64,000 bases of DNA from Mesobacillus sp. AQ2 (GTDB lineage Bacteria > Bacillota > Bacilli > Bacillales > Cytobacillaceae): the NCBI RefSeq assembly GCF_030122805.1, contig NZ_CP126080.1, positions 1,989,001 through 2,053,000 on the forward strand, written 5' to 3'. Made by a program: the position numbers and the translations under genes. Below, piece after piece: positions 7,240 to 14,919 of this stretch (the stretch's first letter is position 1; every line of letters begins with the position of its first letter). The notes beneath the pieces are model-generated. The model was given only the letters and a program-made list of their open reading frames with translations. It did no database searches and was not told the DNA's origin.

Positions 7240-8898
7240 GTGACTTTATCTATCTTTGCCCTGGGCGGCATCAATGAAATCGGCAAAAATATGTATGTTG
7301 TCCAGTATGAGGACGATATTTTTGTGATTGATTGCGGAGGCAAGTTTCCTGATGAGAGTTTGCTCGGAATAGATTTGATCATCCCTGAAATGACCTTTCT
7401 GGAGGAAAATCGGGAAAAAATCCGCGGGTTGATTGTGACTCATGGACATGAGGATCATATTGGCGGTGTTCCTTATTTTTTCAAAAAGCTTAAGACGCCT
7501 GTATATGCGACAGATTTCACGCTTGGATTAATCGAGTTGAAACTGAGTGAGCACAAGCTATTAAGAGGTACGGAACTGAAGAAAATCAATTCAGATTCAG
7601 AACTGGATTTCGGCAAGGTCAAGGTTTCCTTTTTCAAAGTGAGCCACAGCATACCGGATTGCCTCGGGATTGTTTTCCAAACTCCTGAAGGGAATGTCGT
7701 CCATACAGGAGACTTCAAATTCGACCTTACCCCTGCGAATGATGAACAATCGGAAATCCATAAAATGGCGAGGATCGGGACAGATGGTGTTTTGGCCTTG
7801 CTTTCTGAGAGCACAAATGCAGAACGGACAGGATTGACACCATCTGAACGGATGGTTGCCGGCCATTTGGAAGAGGCGTTCATGAAGGTGGAAGGCAAAA
7901 TTTTTGTTTCTACTTTCGCCTCGAATGTGAACAGGGTACAGCAGGTTGTCGAAGCAGCAATCAAAACAGACAGGAAGCTTGTCTTGCTTGGCAGGAGCAT
8001 GGTGAATGTTGTGGATGTTGCGATAGAACGAGGATACTTGAATGTCCCGGAAGGAATGCTGATACAGCCGCAAGCTGTCGACCAGTTGGACCCGGGCAAG
8101 GTGGCCATTCTTTGTACAGGCAGCCAGGGGGAACCGATGGCGGCACTATCCCGGCTCTCCACAGGAAATTACCGTGATGTCAACATATACCCAGGAGATA
8201 CGGTCATCATGGCGGCATCCCCGATTCCAGGGAATGAAAAAGATGTATCGAAGATCATCGACAATTTATTCAGGCTCGGTGCGAAAGTCATTTACGGCTC
8301 AGGCAGTACAACGGGCATGCATGTTTCAGGGCATGGCTATCAGGAAGACCTCAAGCTGATGCTTACATTGATGAAACCGAAATATTTTATCCCGATTCAT
8401 GGAGAATACCGGATGCTTCACCATCACCGTTTATTGGCAGAATCGGTGGGAGTGGAACAAGGGCATACGTTCATTATCAAAAATGGGGATATCGTTGACA
8501 TTGAAAATGGTGAAGCACGCCAGACGCGGAATATTCCGGCTGGTGATACCTATGTGGATGGTGTCAGTGTCGGGGATGTTGGCGAAATCGTGCTCAGGGA
8601 CCGCAAGCAGCTTTCCGAGGATGGCATGCTGGTGATTGTCCTGACTTTGAGCAAGGCCGAACGGAAAATAATCTCGGGGCCTGATACCATTTCGCGAGGC
8701 TTTGTGTTTGTGAAAAACTCGGAGGACCTGATGCGTGATGTGAATAATCTCGTTACGAAGACTGTAACTGAACTGCAGGAGGATAATGTTCACCGCTGGA
8801 ATGTCATCAAGCAGGGAATCAAAAAGGCGGTTGGCCAGCATATTTTCCAGCAGACAAGAAGGAAGCCGATGATCCTGCCGATTATCATTGAAATCTAA
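7240..8898 (+). CDS. RNase J family ribonuclease (paralog of RNase J1/J2)
   Basis: Metallo-beta-lactamase/beta-CASP ribonuclease of 552 aa. The zinc motif THGHEDHIGG, the HSIPDCLGI and VHTGDFKFD segments, the beta-CASP region with FASNVNRVQQV and ILCTGSQGEPMAAL, and the C-terminal RRKPMILPIIIEI are all in place. Start is GTG 7240: AGGAGG at 7227-7232 fits it, whereas ATG 7238 is followed at once by TGA. Its sequence differs from both B. subtilis J1 and J2 as remembered: it keeps the full HxHxDH motif that J2 lacks but has DCGGKFPDESLLGID and ALLSESTNAER. It may be a third RNase J, in which case J1 and J2 should be elsewhere in the genome. Confidence 0.9.
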   Translation: MTLSIFALGGINEIGKNMYVVQYEDDIFVIDCGGKFPDESLLGIDLIIPEMTFLEENREKIRGLIVTHGHEDHIGGVPYFFKKLKTPVYATDFTLGLIELKLSEHKLLRGTELKKINSDSELDFGKVKVSFFKVSHSIPDCLGIVFQTPEGNVVHTGDFKFDLTPANDEQSEIHKMARIGTDGVLALLSESTNAERTGLTPSERMVAGHLEEAFMKVEGKIFVSTFASNVNRVQQVVEAAIKTDRKLVLLGRSMVNVVDVAIERGYLNVPEGMLIQPQAVDQLDPGKVAILCTGSQGEPMAALSRLSTGNYRDVNIYPGDTVIMAASPIPGNEKDVSKIIDNLFRLGAKVIYGSGSTTGMHVSGHGYQEDLKLMLTLMKPKYFIPIHGEYRMLHHHRLLAESVGVEQGHTFIIKNGDIVDIENGEARQTRNIPAGDTYVDGVSVGDVGEIVLRDRKQLSEDGMLVIVLTLSKAERKIISGPDTISRGFVFVKNSEDLMRDVNNLVTKTVTELQEDNVHRWNVIKQGIKKAVGQHIFQQTRRKPMILPIIIEI

Positions 8899-8929
8899 CC
8901 AGGTACTGATCAAGTATCTGGTTTTTTGG
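8897..8929 (+). terminator. Rho-independent terminator after the RNase J gene
   Basis: AACCAGGTAC (8897-8906) and GTATCTGGTT (8914-8923) form a 10-bp stem with one G-T pair and a 7-base loop, followed by a T run. It overlaps the RNase J stop codon and abuts the next promoter. Confidence 0.85.
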
Positions 8930-8957
8930 TTGACATAACACTATATGGTGTTATAAA
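8930..8957 (+). promoter_or_regulatory. SigA promoter of the SRPBCC-ArsR-VOC operon
   Basis: A perfect TTGACA (8930-8935) and TATAAA (8952-8957) lie 16 bases apart, 49 bases upstream of the first start codon. The -10 box is embedded in an operator-like dyad. Confidence 0.8.
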
Positions 8958-8987
8958 TTAGAAAGTGACACAAAAAGGTGTTATAAA
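8935..8987. promoter_or_regulatory. Tandem operator-like dyads, probable ArsR autoregulatory sites
   Basis: ATAACAC (8935-8941) and GTGTTAT (8948-8954) form a perfect dyad across the promoter spacer and -10. A second, weaker dyad, GTGACAC with GTGTTAT, follows. The core GGTGTTATAAA occurs at 8947-8957 and again at 8977-8987, exactly 30 bp apart, which puts both sites on one face of the helix. The ArsR-type regulator two genes downstream is the obvious candidate to bind here; that is inference. Confidence 0.65.
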
Positions 8988-9005
8988 AACATTGGAGGTC
9001 AAACC

Positions 9006-9419
9006 ATGACTATACAACCTGAAATACGCAAAACAATCTTATTGAATGCACCAATTGAAAAAGTGTGGAAAGCAGTTGCCACTTCGGAAGGAATAGCCGC
9101 ATGGTGGATGCCGAATACGTTCGAAGCAGAACTTGGCAGGGAGTTCATTCTGCACGCTGGGCCTTTTGGTGATTCGCCATGCAAGGTGACAGAATTGGAT
9201 CCGCCAAATCGACTTGGTTTTGACTGGGGAAAGGATTGGCATCTTGTATTTGAGTTAAGCGATCTTGATGGCAAGACTGAATTTACATTAATACACTCCG
9301 GCTGGGATCCTGAAAAGGTTACTGAATTCGGCCAGCCACACACAATTGTCCAGGGTATCATGGATAATGGCTGGGATAAGATCGTCAAAGAAGCACTTCC
9401 TTCCTATATCGAGGGTTAA
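9006..9419 (+). CDS. SRPBCC family protein (AHSA1-like)
   Basis: 137 aa START/Bet v1-fold protein of the Aha1 C-terminal-like group. The typical N-terminal pattern IEKVWKAVATSEGIAAWW is present, followed by PNTFEAELGREF and the C-terminal QGIMDNGWDKIV helix. The fold forms a hydrophobic ligand cavity; the ligand is unknown. ATG 9006 has GGAGG 7 bases upstream. Such genes commonly sit next to an ArsR regulator, as here: the ArsR start codon follows the stop by one base, so the two are translationally coupled. Confidence 0.88.
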   Translation: MTIQPEIRKTILLNAPIEKVWKAVATSEGIAAWWMPNTFEAELGREFILHAGPFGDSPCKVTELDPPNRLGFDWGKDWHLVFELSDLDGKTEFTLIHSGWDPEKVTEFGQPHTIVQGIMDNGWDKIVKEALPSYIEG

Positions 9420-9420
9420 C

Positions 9421-9744
9421 ATGCCAGCTTCTCAAGCGAGACATGATGTGTTCCAGGCTGTCGCGGATCCGACTCGCCGAAAAATTTTAAAGCTTCTTGC
9501 CGATAAGGAGATGCCGATCGCCTCCATAACTGAAAGATTCCCGATAACCAGGACTGCCGTCAATAAGCATTTATTTGTGTTATCAGAAGCGGGGCTCGTC
9601 ACCAGCAGGAAAATTGGACGGGAAACACGTTACCTATTGCAGCCGGAACCGCTCCGTGAATTACAGGAATGGCTATCCTTTTTCGAAATCTATTGGGATA
9701 ACAAATTATCGGCACTGAAAAACTTTGTGGAATCTGATGAATAA
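9421..9744 (+). CDS. ArsR/SmtB family winged-helix transcriptional regulator
   Basis: 107 aa repressor-type protein. The family's opening motif VFQAVADPTRRKILKLL is followed by a winged helix-turn-helix (PITRTAVNKHLFVLSEAGL and VTSRKIGRETRYLL). No cysteine metal site is visible in the recognition helix, so it is probably not a metal sensor and responds to another signal, perhaps through its SRPBCC partner. ATG 9421 is chosen with GAGGG 5 bases upstream; upstream in-frame sequence overlaps the SRPBCC gene. It likely represses its own operon through the dyads at 8935-8987. Confidence 0.9.
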   Translation: MPASQARHDVFQAVADPTRRKILKLLADKEMPIASITERFPITRTAVNKHLFVLSEAGLVTSRKIGRETRYLLQPEPLRELQEWLSFFEIYWDNKLSALKNFVESDE

Positions 9745-9758
9745 TAGGAGGCAATCAC

Positions 9759-10154
9759 ATGGAAAAAGCAACCCCGTTTTTGATGTTCGAAGGTAATGCA
9801 GAGGAAGCAATGAAGTATTATACTTCGCTTATCGAAGATTCCAAAATCACCTCCATATCAAGGTATGGATCAGATGGGCCAGGACAGGAAGGGAGCGTCA
9901 TTCTGGCGACCTTTACCTTAAAAGGGCAGGAATTCATGTGCATCGACAGCAATATACATCATGAATTCACGTTTACTCCATCTTTTTCAATCTACCTTAC
10001 CTGCAGTTCTGAAGATGAAATTGACCATTTGTATGAAAAACTGTCTAAAGCAGGTTCAGTATTAATGCCCTTAGGGGATTATTCCTTCAGTAAAAAATTC
10101 GCCTGGACAGTTGACAGGTTTGGCGTCTCCTGGCAATTGAATCTGCCTAATTAA
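9759..10154 (+). CDS. VOC family protein (PhnB/YjdN-like)
   Basis: 131 aa vicinal-oxygen-chelate fold protein of the PhnB/3-demethylubiquinone-like group. It begins with the family's PFLMFEGNAEEAMKYYTSL pattern and ends DRFGVSWQLNLP. The fold often binds a metal or an organic ligand; no enzyme activity can be assigned. It is the third gene of the ArsR operon, 14 bases after the regulator, with GGAGG before ATG 9759. A second protein of this family lies at 36277-36699. Confidence 0.87.
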   Translation: MEKATPFLMFEGNAEEAMKYYTSLIEDSKITSISRYGSDGPGQEGSVILATFTLKGQEFMCIDSNIHHEFTFTPSFSIYLTCSSEDEIDHLYEKLSKAGSVLMPLGDYSFSKKFAWTVDRFGVSWQLNLPN

Positions 10155-10162
10155 TCCTTGTG

Positions 10163-10189
10163 AGCATGGAGAATCCTCCATGCTTTTTA
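10163..10189 (+). terminator. Rho-independent terminator of the ArsR operon
   Basis: AGCATGGAG (10163-10171) and CTCCATGCT (10176-10184) make a perfect 9-bp stem with a 4-base loop, followed by a T run. Confidence 0.92.
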
Positions 10190-10268
10190 CATTCCTGCTT
10201 AACAAATGCTGTGATAAAGTCTACACTAATAATTATTGATAAACGCATCTGCCAGGAGGGAAGCAGGC

Positions 10269-13200
10269 ATGGAAATCAAACTGAATCAAAAACTCATCAA
10301 AGATTTATGTGGAACTGTTTCCTTTAAACGCGGGGATGCGTTTTACCGTGCGGATAAAGTGAAGTTTACTGATTATAGTGCCAATCGTGCAGAAGCAATT
10401 GTATCAGGTGCAGATGACTTCCAGGTCACTGTCATGAATACCGGGGATGGACGTTTCCAGACTGAGTGCACATGCCCGAAGCTTGCATCTGTCACACAAG
10501 AGTGCCAGCATGTGGCATCTGTCCTGATTGCGATTCTCGATCAACAGAAGCGGGGAAGTACTACCAGGATAATTCCAACGAAAAACGAACTTGCTGATGG
10601 AATGCTGGCCATTTTCACTGAAGAGCCCAGGAGGAAAAGCGGCCATCAGCTGCATTTTGAAACGAGGAAAATCTTGAATACTCAGTTTGTAATCAAGCCA
10701 CTGGCAGGCAGCAACCAGGAGAATTTGTTAGGTGTCTCCATCAGCCTGGGGCCAGTCAAAGTCGATGATCTGGCAAGCTTTTTATTGAGTATAGCGAAAC
10801 GCGAGCCAGCAGCGATTTCTCCTCTGTTCCAATACGATCCACAGCTCCATTGCTTTCAAAATGAAACGGATTCTGTCATTATGCTGCTGACTCAAATTGT
10901 CCAGGATGCGGATTTGGCTATTAATAAAGGAGACGATGCTTCGATAGTGATCATACCGCCATCATTTTGGCAGCAAATACTGCAGCTGCTTAGGAAGGTG
11001 CCAGATGCAAAACTGGAAAGTGGCGGCGAGATTACAGAATTCACTGTTAGCAACGAAAAGCTTCCGCTGGAATTCAATTTTGAAAAAAATACAGCGAATG
11101 ACTATTCCTTGAAAATTGTCGGCATCCATGCTTTGACTGTTTTCGATAAATATAACGTGGTTTTGTCCAACAGCCAATTAGTGGAACTAAGCCCGGAGGA
11201 TTTCAGCCGATTGTTTGAACTGAAAAATATGCTGGCGAAATCAAAGACAGACAGCATTCCAATTTTACAGGATCAAATGGGATTCTTCGTGGAAAAAGTC
11301 GTTCCCGGCCTGCGCCGTATTGGCGAGGTGCAAATCGATGGCGATATGGCGAAGCAATTCCTGACAGACCCCTTGGCGGCGAAGCTTTACCTTGACAGGG
11401 TCAATAACCGATTGCTGGCAGGACTGGAGTTCCAATATGGCAATATTGTATTCAACCCGCTCGAGGACAGGGAACCCCGGGTGAATTCGCTGTTGATCCG
11501 TGATGTTGAAAAAGAAGATGTGATCATTGATATACTGGACGAAAGTTCTTTCGCCAAAACGGATGGCGGTTATTTTTTGCATAATGAAGAACTCGAATAT
11601 GAATTCCTGTATCATGTGCTGCCGAAACTCCAGAAATTTGTTCAGGTCTATGCAACGACTGCGGTCAGGAACAGGATATTCAGGGAGCCGGCCAGACCGC
11701 AAATCCGTGTGAAGGTAAAAAAAGAACGGACAAACTGGCTTGAGTTCAAGTTTGAAATGGATGGAATAGCCGAAAAGCAAATTCGGGAAATCCTTGAAGC
11801 ACTGGAAGAGAAGCAGAAATACTTCCGTTTGCGCAATGGGATGCTAATGTCGCTTGAAACACGAGAATGGGAAGAAATCCAGCGTTTCTTAAAAGCAGGG
11901 CCGATCCAGGCAGAGGACCTGGAAAAAGGGTTGAACATGCCGATCATACGGGGAATGCAGATGCTGGATTCATTCGATGATCAATCTGTCATTCTTGCAG
12001 AAGAATCCTTCAGGAAATTTTTGGAGGAAATCACCCTTCCGTCAGAAGCTAAATACGTGATTCCTGAAAAACTAGAGCCAGTTTTGCGCGAATACCAAAA
12101 GCAGGGCTACCAGTGGCTTAAGACAATCGCAAGTTATGGCTTTGGAGGCATCCTAGCTGATGACATGGGGCTGGGGAAAACGCTTCAAAGCATCACTTAT
12201 ATAGCTTCAGAACTCCCAGATGCAAGGGATAGGAACCAGCCAATTCTGATTGTTTGTCCTTCATCACTGGTCTATAACTGGCTGAGTGAATTTTTGAAAT
12301 TCACACCAGAAATAGATGCTGTAATCATTGACGGAAATAAAAACGAACGGGCCAGACTATTAACAGCTGTTTCGGAAATGGATGTCGTCATCACTTCTTA
12401 CATGCTGTTAAGGCAAGACATCCACTTATATGAAAAAATAAAATTCCATACTGTCTTTTTCGATGAAGCACAAGCCTTCAAGAATCCGTTGACGCAAACG
12501 GCAAAGGCGGTTATGAATATCCAGGCAGAGCACCGATTTGCCTTGACTGGAACGCCGATTGAAAACTCAACAGAAGAACTGTGGTCCATTTTCAGGGTAG
12601 TATTCCCGGAGCTGTTCCAGGGATTAAAGGAATACAGCCATCTGACAAGCAAAACAATCGCACGAAGAATCCGGCCATTCTTGCTGCGGAGAGTAAAAGA
12701 GGAGGTACTTGGAGAGCTGCCTGAAAAAATAGAATCCATTGATAGAGTGGAATTGCTTCCTGAACAAAAGAAGCTTTATGCAGCATATTTGGCCAAGCTT
12801 CGTCATCAAACCTTAAAGCAGCTTGATAAGAACACAATCAGAAAAAATCGGATTAAAATCCTCGCCGGACTTACCAGACTCAGGCAAATTTGCTGCCACC
12901 CGGGCCTGTTTGTCGATGGATACAAGGGAAGTTCTGCAAAGTTTGAACAATTGAAGAAAATAATCGAGGAATCCAGATATGCTGGCAGGAGGGTATTGAT
13001 CTTCTCACAGTTCACTAAAATGCTTGGCATGATTGCGAGGGAGTTAGCATATCAGGGCATTCCCTACTTTTACCTGGATGGACAGACGCCATCCGAAGAC
13101 CGGGTACAAACTTGCGAAAAGTTCAATGCCGGAGAGCGGGATTTTTTCCTGATTTCATTGAAAGCAGGAGGGACGGGCTTGAATCTGACTGGAGCCGATA

Positions 13201-13439
13201 CAGTCATCCTTTATGATTTATGGTGGAATCCAGCGGTTGAAGAGCAGGCTGCTGACCGGGCACACCGTATGGGCCAGAAAAATAAAGTTCAGGTCATTAA
13301 ATTAATCTCAAAAGGAACGATTGAAGAGAAAATGAATGAGCTGCAGGAGAAAAAGCGAAATATGATCGAAGAAATCATTGAAGAAAAATCCTCAGTGACG
13401 CTGACAGAGGATGATATCCGCGAAATCCTTATGATATGA
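10269..13439 (+). CDS. SNF2-family helicase with N-terminal SWIM zinc finger
   Basis: ATP-dependent DNA translocase of 1056 aa. An N-terminal SWIM zinc finger is visible (CTCPKL...ECQHVASVL, about 70-95), then a bacterial SNF2-associated middle region, then the SF2 motor: Walker A DDMGLGKTLQSI (about 630), box II FDEAQAFKN, motif III ALTGTPIENS, and motifs V/VI SLKAGGTGLNLTGAD and DRAHRMGQ. Family members remodel protein-DNA complexes or RNA polymerase; the target here is unknown. ATG 10269 has AGGAGGG 8 bases upstream; a TTG 33 bases earlier lacks such a site. It appears to be a single-gene unit. Confidence 0.93.
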   Translation: MEIKLNQKLIKDLCGTVSFKRGDAFYRADKVKFTDYSANRAEAIVSGADDFQVTVMNTGDGRFQTECTCPKLASVTQECQHVASVLIAILDQQKRGSTTRIIPTKNELADGMLAIFTEEPRRKSGHQLHFETRKILNTQFVIKPLAGSNQENLLGVSISLGPVKVDDLASFLLSIAKREPAAISPLFQYDPQLHCFQNETDSVIMLLTQIVQDADLAINKGDDASIVIIPPSFWQQILQLLRKVPDAKLESGGEITEFTVSNEKLPLEFNFEKNTANDYSLKIVGIHALTVFDKYNVVLSNSQLVELSPEDFSRLFELKNMLAKSKTDSIPILQDQMGFFVEKVVPGLRRIGEVQIDGDMAKQFLTDPLAAKLYLDRVNNRLLAGLEFQYGNIVFNPLEDREPRVNSLLIRDVEKEDVIIDILDESSFAKTDGGYFLHNEELEYEFLYHVLPKLQKFVQVYATTAVRNRIFREPARPQIRVKVKKERTNWLEFKFEMDGIAEKQIREILEALEEKQKYFRLRNGMLMSLETREWEEIQRFLKAGPIQAEDLEKGLNMPIIRGMQMLDSFDDQSVILAEESFRKFLEEITLPSEAKYVIPEKLEPVLREYQKQGYQWLKTIASYGFGGILADDMGLGKTLQSITYIASELPDARDRNQPILIVCPSSLVYNWLSEFLKFTPEIDAVIIDGNKNERARLLTAVSEMDVVITSYMLLRQDIHLYEKIKFHTVFFDEAQAFKNPLTQTAKAVMNIQAEHRFALTGTPIENSTEELWSIFRVVFPELFQGLKEYSHLTSKTIARRIRPFLLRRVKEEVLGELPEKIESIDRVELLPEQKKLYAAYLAKLRHQTLKQLDKNTIRKNRIKILAGLTRLRQICCHPGLFVDGYKGSSAKFEQLKKIIEESRYAGRRVLIFSQFTKMLGMIARELAYQGIPYFYLDGQTPSEDRVQTCEKFNAGERDFFLISLKAGGTGLNLTGADTVILYDLWWNPAVEEQAADRAHRMGQKNKVQVIKLISKGTIEEKMNELQEKKRNMIEEIIEEKSSVTLTEDDIREILMI

Positions 13440-13535
13440 CTTCTTAGAGAGTTATAGCTTTAACAAAGTTCTAGTTAGGCCGATAATAATCTGTGAGCCA
13501 AGCTTTTGCATGATATAGATAGAGGAGAGATTATA

Positions 13536-14870
13536 TTGGCCAATAAAGGATTGAACGTAGGCAAGCAAGCACCGGATTTTACGCTGCAGGGGACAAATAA
13601 TACAAAATATAGTTTATCTGATTTTTCCGGCCAGCCGGTCATTCTTGTCTTTTTAAGAGGCACATGGTGACCGAACTGCCGGAATCAGCTGGTCCAGCTG
13701 AATGAACATTATGATTTCCTAAAAGAAAAAGGGCTTCAAGTATTGGGTATTGCAGGCCAGAATTTAAAAGGAATCCAATCGTATGTAGACAAAGAAGGAA
13801 TAAAAATTCCGATTTTGTCTGATGAATCCAGGCAAGTCATTAAGAGATATGAAGTATTTGTCCCTATTAAATGGGATAGTTTCAGGATTGCAATTCCAAG
13901 CACCTATATTTTGGATGAAGATCATGTCATCCGTTACAGCTATATCGGGGATTCGCAATTCGATCGCCCGGCGCTCGAAGAGATTTTCAGCAAAGTGGAT
14001 GAATTCCGTCTTCCTGGCGAAGCCGGGGAGGAACCGGAGGGTACCGGGAACGCTGCTGTTTTTGTTGGAGCAATGAGGGAGACCTTCCAGGATATTGTAT
14101 TATCTACCCATACAATTCAAACCAGTGTCAAACACAATCTATCGTCCATTCATGAACTGGAAAATCAGCTAACTCAGAATAAAGAGGCGTTATCACAATT
14201 CTTTTCTGTATTTGAGCAAATGGAATCACAGATCAATCGATACAGTGAGGCAATTGATAAGGTAGTTGATGGCTCTGTTGCTGTCATAGAGGATAATAGA
14301 CAGGCCTCTGACCATATGAAACAAACATCTGAATTGCTGAAGGAATTAGTGGGTTTGACACAAACGATTGGAAGCATCAGCTCGACTATTTCTTCAATTT
14401 CTGCCCAAACAAAAATCCTTGCCTTGAATGCTTCCATTGAAGCGGCAAGAGCGGGGGAGCATGGGAAAGGTTTTTCAGTGGTGGCAAAAGAAGTTGGCAA
14501 ACTGGCAGCTGCTTCTTCAGATGCGTCACAAAACATTTCCACACAACTGGAAGAAATCGAAAATAAAATCAGTTCAAGTTTCTCTTCATTTAATGATTTT
14601 GACGGGCTGATGCAGCAAATTGACGCAAAGGTAAAATCACAAAACAAAGAGTTGGAAACGATCTCGTCTGGCATACTGTCCATTAAGGACGAGAGTACCT
14701 CCCTGGCGGACCGTCTGCGAAACATCACTGACCGTGAAGAAGCCCAACAGCGGAAAATTGGCTCAGTTAAACAACAGGAATTGAATATCTCCTCAGAGAT
14801 CGATGGCATCAACAGCGATATTGAGGAAAATAATAAGCTTCTGCTTGAGTTAGATCAGAGAGTGCATTAA
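13536..14870 (+). CDS. Peroxiredoxin-like domain fused to a chemoreceptor signalling domain, with in-frame TGA at the redox Cys (candidate selenoprotein)
   Basis: Read through one TGA, the frame from TTG 13536 (AGAGGAGAG 6 bases upstream) gives 444 aa. Residues 1-165 are AhpC/TSA-peroxiredoxin-like: [15 protein letters not shown], then [10 protein letters not shown], the TGA (13668-13670, residue 45), [10 protein letters not shown], and a normal C-terminal half. In relatives the motif reads W-C-P-x-C, so TGA stands for the first Cys while Cys48 is kept. Residues about 190-444 are a methyl-accepting chemotaxis signalling domain with the hairpin tip [15 protein letters not shown]; there is no membrane segment, so the receptor would be cytosolic. 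No other lesion is seen in 1335 bases. Either TGA encodes selenocysteine (see the hairpin at 13685-13701) and this is a redox-sensing receptor, or the gene is nonsense-interrupted. Without read-through only 44 residues are made, plus perhaps a re-initiated C-terminal part. Confidence 0.65.
13668..13701 (+). other. Candidate bacterial SECIS: TGA followed by a GGUC-loop hairpin
   Basis: Twenty bases after the TGA, GGTC begins the apex of a hairpin: bases 13685-13691 pair with 13695-13701 (7 bp including a closing G-C; 6 bp if the loop is GGTCC). Known E. coli formate dehydrogenase SECIS elements have a short hairpin right after UGA, with a GGUC apical loop at a similar distance (about 18 bases). 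The sequence also encodes NQLVQLN, so chance similarity is possible. No tested folding or SelB data. Confidence 0.4.
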
Positions 14871-14882
14871 TCATAAAAAGCT

Positions 14883-14914
14883 AGCCCCTTTGTCAAAAAC
14901 AAAGGGGCTTTTAG
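14883..14914. terminator. Bidirectional terminator between the fusion gene and the RsbR-like gene
   Basis: AGCCCCTTTGT (14883-14893) and ACAAAGGGGCT (14899-14909) form a perfect 11-bp stem with a CAAAA loop followed by TTT. It sits between two convergent stop codons and could serve both. Confidence 0.85.
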
Positions 14915-14919
14915 TGTCT

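Noticed and set aside
7473..8162. A 229-codon minus-strand open frame
   Set aside because: Antisense to the RNase J gene, with no family features; a shadow frame caused by codon bias.
13743..14870. The chemoreceptor part as an independent gene starting at TTG 13743
   Set aside because: The start would fall in the middle of the peroxiredoxin domain with no ribosome site; the full frame from 13536 has a good site and complete domain.
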